Origin: Microbulbifer hainanensis | GTDB lineage: Bacteria > Pseudomonadota > Gammaproteobacteria > Pseudomonadales > Cellvibrionaceae | Assembly (NCBI RefSeq): GCF_014904735.1 | Contig: NZ_JACZCR010000057.1 | Location: forward strand, 61,054 to 125,053 | DNA length: 64,000 nt | Reading direction: 5' to 3' | Part shown: piece by piece, positions 61,012 to 64,000 of the stretch | Position numbering within the stretch: position 1 is the first letter of the stretch | Layout: every line of letters starts with the position of its first letter | Position numbers and translations under genes: made by a program | Notes under the pieces: model-generated | The model's database searches: none | Seen by the model: only the letters and a program-made list of their open reading frames with translations | What the model was told of the DNA's origin: nothing

Positions 61012-63835
61012 CAACAGCACTCCAGACCTGAAAACCATTAAACAACTGTTCGACACCTGCATAGACCTGCCGGCCGATCACCGGGAGCGACTACTTAGAG
61101 AAAGCGCCGCTGAAGTGCCAATCCTGGAGGAGGTGCGGCGATTACTGGCCATAGCCGATCGTGAGGCTGACAGTCAGCGGCACGTCGATATCATCGACCG
61201 GCAATTACGGGATCTCAGCCAGAACCTCCAACGCGGTCAGCAGCTGGGCCCCTATGAGATTGAGCAGGAAATTGGTCGCGGCGGTATGGGTATTGTGTTT
61301 CTCGCTCGCCGGATAGATGGTAATTACGAGCAGAAAGTTGCGTTAAAGATCGCCCCCAGCTTCGCCAGCAGGGAGGAGCTACGACACTTTCATCAGGAGC
61401 GGCAGATCCTCGCCCGGCTCCAGCACCCGAATATCGCCATGCTGTTGGACGGTGGCGCGACCGATGATCAGCGCCCGTACCTGGTAATGGAGTATGTGGA
61501 CGGCAGGCCCATCAGTGACTACTGCCACGACCAACAGCTGGACCTGGACGCACGCCTGCGACTGTTCCTGTCAGTCTGCGATGCCGTGTCATACGCCCAT
61601 AGCCACCTAATCATCCACCGGGATATCAAACCCGAAAATGTTCTGGTAACGGCGAGCGGACAGGTAAAACTGCTCGATTTTGGTGTGAGTAAGGTACTGC
61701 AAAGTGACCACCAGAACGCCCAGGTGACTCAGCTTAAGGGACTCACTCTCGCCTACGCCAGCCCGGAACAAGTGCGTGGCGAACCAACTACCACGGCCAC
61801 TGATGTTTACGGACTAGGCACCCTGCTCTACCGACTTTTTACCGGCCTGTCTCCGCACCCCTGTGGTGACAGCAGTGCAGAGAAGATTATTGAAGCCATC
61901 TGCCTTACTTCACCGGCACCGCCAAGCCGCGTTACCAAGGATGGCACTGTAGCGTTCGGCAGTAAGCTGAAAGGTGACCCGGATAACATTGCCGGAAAGG
62001 CCCTACGCAAGGAGCCTCACAACCGCTATAGCAGTGTTGGCGAGCTTCAGGCAGATATTGCGCGCTACCTGCGCCGAGAGCCCGTTCAAGCCACGCCGCC
62101 CAGTTTCATCTACCGCAGTGGAAAATTGGTGTCTCGCTACCCAGCAGCGTCCGTACTGTCACTGTCGGTATTTCTCGCCATCAGTGGCGGTTTTGCCGCA
62201 GCCATGTATCTGGCGAGCAAACTGCGTGACGAACGCGACAACTTGATAGTGGCCCAAAAAGAAATAAAAAGGCAGGCGCAAACCGCCGGCAGGACCGCCC
62301 AGCTGCTGACCGACATGTTTCTTGCGGCGTCGCCAAGAAATGCTCATGGACGTACAGTGGACGTGGATCAGCTGCTGGACATCTCAGTCAAGAATACTCG
62401 CGACTCACTGCAGGATGAGCCCGCAGTAAAAGCGCAACTCCTTAAGACATTGGCAAAGGTGAAATACAGAACAGGAAAATATAAAGATGCGGTAGCGCTG
62501 CAACTGGAGTCTTTGAACATCGCAGATTCATTTGCAGGACCGGATAGAGAGGAAAGAGCGGCGGACTTATCCAAACTCGGCGATTATTACCGTGAGGCAA
62601 ACGACCTGGAGTCTGCATTTCACGCATTGAAACAGGCAGAGGAGTTGCTTCAGCAGAAGCCGGATCCCATGCTGAATGCCATCAATCAGTCACGCCTTGG
62701 CGTGGTAATGGAACAGTGGGGCAAGCCCCGGCAAGCGATCGAAGCCCTCAATCGTGCCGAGCGTTACTGGAGAAAACAAGCAGACAAGGGCGGAGATACT
62801 GGTACCAGTACCCGCTACAACCTGGCGATCTCCTATTACGGCATCGCCGACTTTCCGACTGCGGCCAAACTCCACAAACAGGTTCTTGACGAAAGAATCG
62901 CGCGCTATGGCAAAGACCATCCCCAGACGCTCAATAGTTACCACAATCTTGCTCAGTGCTACATGAGGCTCAACCGCCTGGCCGAAGCCCGCAAGTACCT
63001 GCAGCTCGCTTACGAAACAGGCAAAAAAATATTTTCTCCCGACCACATAACCTTGCGGACGACGGCCCGACAATACGCCAGGCTACTGCGGAAAATGGGC
63101 TACTACCGGCGAGGCATCGACATTCTTTCGGAAAGTTTGAACGTGGACGCGCAAAACCGCGAAACCACTGCGCTACTGCTGGCAACCCGCGGCAACCTTT
63201 ATTTCGAAATGGGAATGCTTGCTGAGGCCCGCGACGACCTCGACCAGTCCTATAAGATCTTTAACGAGATACTGCCGGATTCATCCTCCATAAGCTTCTT
63301 GTCACGATCAATACTCGGTGAAGTAATGACCGCAACAGGAGACAGGGAGGCGGGATTCGCGCTACTGGCGAAAATTCGCCAATTAAATGCCGAGCAATAC
63401 GGCGAAGATGACTATGGAATTGCCGGTAACGACTTTCGACTGGCCCGAATTGCACTTAGGGAAGGTCGACTCGATGAGGTACAAAGCCACATCGATCATG
63501 CGCGCACCATCAATGAGAAATTCTTTGCCCGCAACCACCCTATACAGCTGGAACTCGACATTCTCGAGGCCCAATTAGCGGTGAAACAGGCGAACTTTTC
63601 ACAGGGCCGATCGCTGTACGAAAAGTTACTCGCCAGAATGATGGAGACATTCCCTGAAGATGCCCCGATTCTCTCCGTTACGCGCTCTGCGCTCGGAGAA
63701 ACACTGCTACACACAGGAGAAGCTGATAAGGGACGCCAGTTGATCGCAGAAAATCTGCGACAAATTGAGGCGAATACACCTCCACAGGCGATTCAGCATC
63801 AGGCTGGCAAAATACGCGCAAACAAGCTGCTATAA
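61004..63835 (+). CDS. Transmembrane Ser/Thr protein kinase with TPR sensor domain
   Basis: This 943-residue protein has a cytoplasmic kinase domain (about 84-360), one transmembrane helix (about 380-402, AASVLSLSVFLAISGGFAAA) and a long C-terminal part (about 410-943) of helical TPR-like repeats that should lie in the periplasm. The kinase is complete: Gly loop IGRGGMGIVF at 90-99, Lys115 in VALKI, catalytic HRDIKPEN at 205-212, and DFG at 225-227. A helical N-terminal segment (1-80) precedes it. The ATG at 61004 overlaps the sigma-factor stop; an upstream in-frame ATG at 60965 lies inside the sigma gene. In this type of pair the kinase phosphorylates and activates the sigma factor. Confidence 0.93.
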   Translation: MSNNSTPDLKTIKQLFDTCIDLPADHRERLLRESAAEVPILEEVRRLLAIADREADSQRHVDIIDRQLRDLSQNLQRGQQLGPYEIEQEIGRGGMGIVFLARRIDGNYEQKVALKIAPSFASREELRHFHQERQILARLQHPNIAMLLDGGATDDQRPYLVMEYVDGRPISDYCHDQQLDLDARLRLFLSVCDAVSYAHSHLIIHRDIKPENVLVTASGQVKLLDFGVSKVLQSDHQNAQVTQLKGLTLAYASPEQVRGEPTTTATDVYGLGTLLYRLFTGLSPHPCGDSSAEKIIEAICLTSPAPPSRVTKDGTVAFGSKLKGDPDNIAGKALRKEPHNRYSSVGELQADIARYLRREPVQATPPSFIYRSGKLVSRYPAASVLSLSVFLAISGGFAAAMYLASKLRDERDNLIVAQKEIKRQAQTAGRTAQLLTDMFLAASPRNAHGRTVDVDQLLDISVKNTRDSLQDEPAVKAQLLKTLAKVKYRTGKYKDAVALQLESLNIADSFAGPDREERAADLSKLGDYYREANDLESAFHALKQAEELLQQKPDPMLNAINQSRLGVVMEQWGKPRQAIEALNRAERYWRKQADKGGDTGTSTRYNLAISYYGIADFPTAAKLHKQVLDERIARYGKDHPQTLNSYHNLAQCYMRLNRLAEARKYLQLAYETGKKIFSPDHITLRTTARQYARLLRKMGYYRRGIDILSESLNVDAQNRETTALLLATRGNLYFEMGMLAEARDDLDQSYKIFNEILPDSSSISFLSRSILGEVMTATGDREAGFALLAKIRQLNAEQYGEDDYGIAGNDFRLARIALREGRLDEVQSHIDHARTINEKFFARNHPIQLELDILEAQLAVKQANFSQGRSLYEKLLARMMETFPEDAPILSVTRSALGETLLHTGEADKGRQLIAENLRQIEANTPPQAIQHQAGKIRANKLL

Positions 63836-63855
63836 ACAGTTACCCAACTCTGAAT

Positions 63856-63891
63856 AAAAAAAAGCCGCAGCGTTTCCGCTGCGGCTTTTTT
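63856..63891. terminator. Bidirectional terminator, kinase / tuf
   Basis: GCCGCAGCG (63864-63872) and CGCTGCGGC (63877-63885) form a perfect 9-bp stem with a TTTC loop. Eight A on the left and six T on the right extend the pairing. It ends both the plus-strand kinase gene and the minus-strand tuf gene. Confidence 0.93.
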
Positions 63892-63909
63892 AGATCAGTT
63901 GAGTAGCGA

Positions 63910-64000
63910 TTACTCGATGATCTTGGCAACTACGCCAGCACCAACGGTACGGCCACCTTCGCGGATCGCGAAGCGCAGGCCATCTTCCATGGCGATCGGG
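63910..64000 (-). CDS. tuf: Elongation factor Tu, C-terminal end (partial)
   Basis: EF-Tu brings aminoacyl-tRNA to the ribosome. Only the last 29 codons are in the window; they read MEDGLRFAIREGGRTVGAG followed by VVAKIIE and a TAA stop, a diagnostic EF-Tu end. The gene continues past the right edge on the minus strand, so its partners (rpsL, rpsG, fusA are expected) are not visible. A terminator follows at once. Confidence 0.96.
   Translation of the reverse strand, partial: PIAMEDGLRFAIREGGRTVGAGVVAKIIE

Overview
The window looks like chromosome of a marine-type gammaproteobacterium, probably close to Microbulbifer and relatives. This is inferred from gene content and protein character; I could not run a phylogeny. 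Supporting points are the adjacent fabA and fabB genes, the convergent uvrA / MFS / ssb neighbourhood also seen in Pseudomonas, a complete S10-spc-alpha ribosomal supercluster in the usual order, and accessory genes typical of marine Cellvibrionales-like bacteria (SapC family protein, S45 acylase, pectinacetylesterase-family enzyme, a kinase-linked ECF sigma factor). No tRNA, rRNA, CRISPR array or insertion sequence was recognised.

Layout. (1) 0.2-2.0 kb: fabA and fabB, the unsaturated fatty acid branch. (2) 2.1-9.5 kb: on the minus strand an RmlD-like protein without its catalytic pair, ssb, an MFS transporter and a type II mannose-1-phosphate guanylyltransferase; uvrA diverges from the last. 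(3) 9.5-20.7 kb, accessory: a membrane-anchored protein, a GNAT acetyltransferase, a decayed 3' end of a second S45 acylase gene, an AraC regulator, a serine beta-lactamase-like hydrolase, an intact S45 acylase, an APC permease with a DUF4397-like lipoprotein, a pectinacetylesterase/Notum-family hydrolase and a helical membrane-anchored protein. (4) 20.8-35.4 kb: a DUF1315 gene, then rplQ-rpoA-rpsD-rpsK-rpsM (alpha), rpmJ-secY-rplO to rplN (spc) and rpsQ to rpsJ (S10), all minus strand, with a strong sigma-70-type promoter in front of rpsJ. (5) 35.5-36.4 kb: a YbaK-type editing protein and a small two-helix membrane protein. (6) 36.5-63.8 kb: a two-partner secretion locus and a divergent regulatory pair. 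(7) 63.9 kb to the end: the 3' end of tuf on the minus strand.

The most notable region is (6). A minus-strand series encodes a 56-residue exported peptide, a SapC-family protein, a 6876-residue TpsA exoprotein and its TpsB outer-membrane transporter. Divergent from it are an ECF sigma factor of the kinase-linked type and a transmembrane Ser/Thr kinase with a large TPR domain. The sigma factor carries Thr residues where region 2.2 is normally acidic, as in characterised phosphorylation-activated ECF factors. I propose that envelope sensing by the kinase activates the sigma factor, which controls the giant surface protein. That link is inference from position and motif only. This locus and the YbaK and small-membrane-protein genes lie between tuf and rpsJ, which are normally neighbours, so about 28.6 kb appears to have been placed inside the str-S10 junction.

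Metabolic and housekeeping parts behave as expected: FabA and FabB make unsaturated acyl chains, UvrA and Ssb act in DNA repair, and ManC makes GDP-mannose for surface polysaccharide. The acylase / beta-lactamase-like / permease cluster suggests hydrolysis and uptake of acylated amino compounds, but the substrate cannot be read from the sequence.
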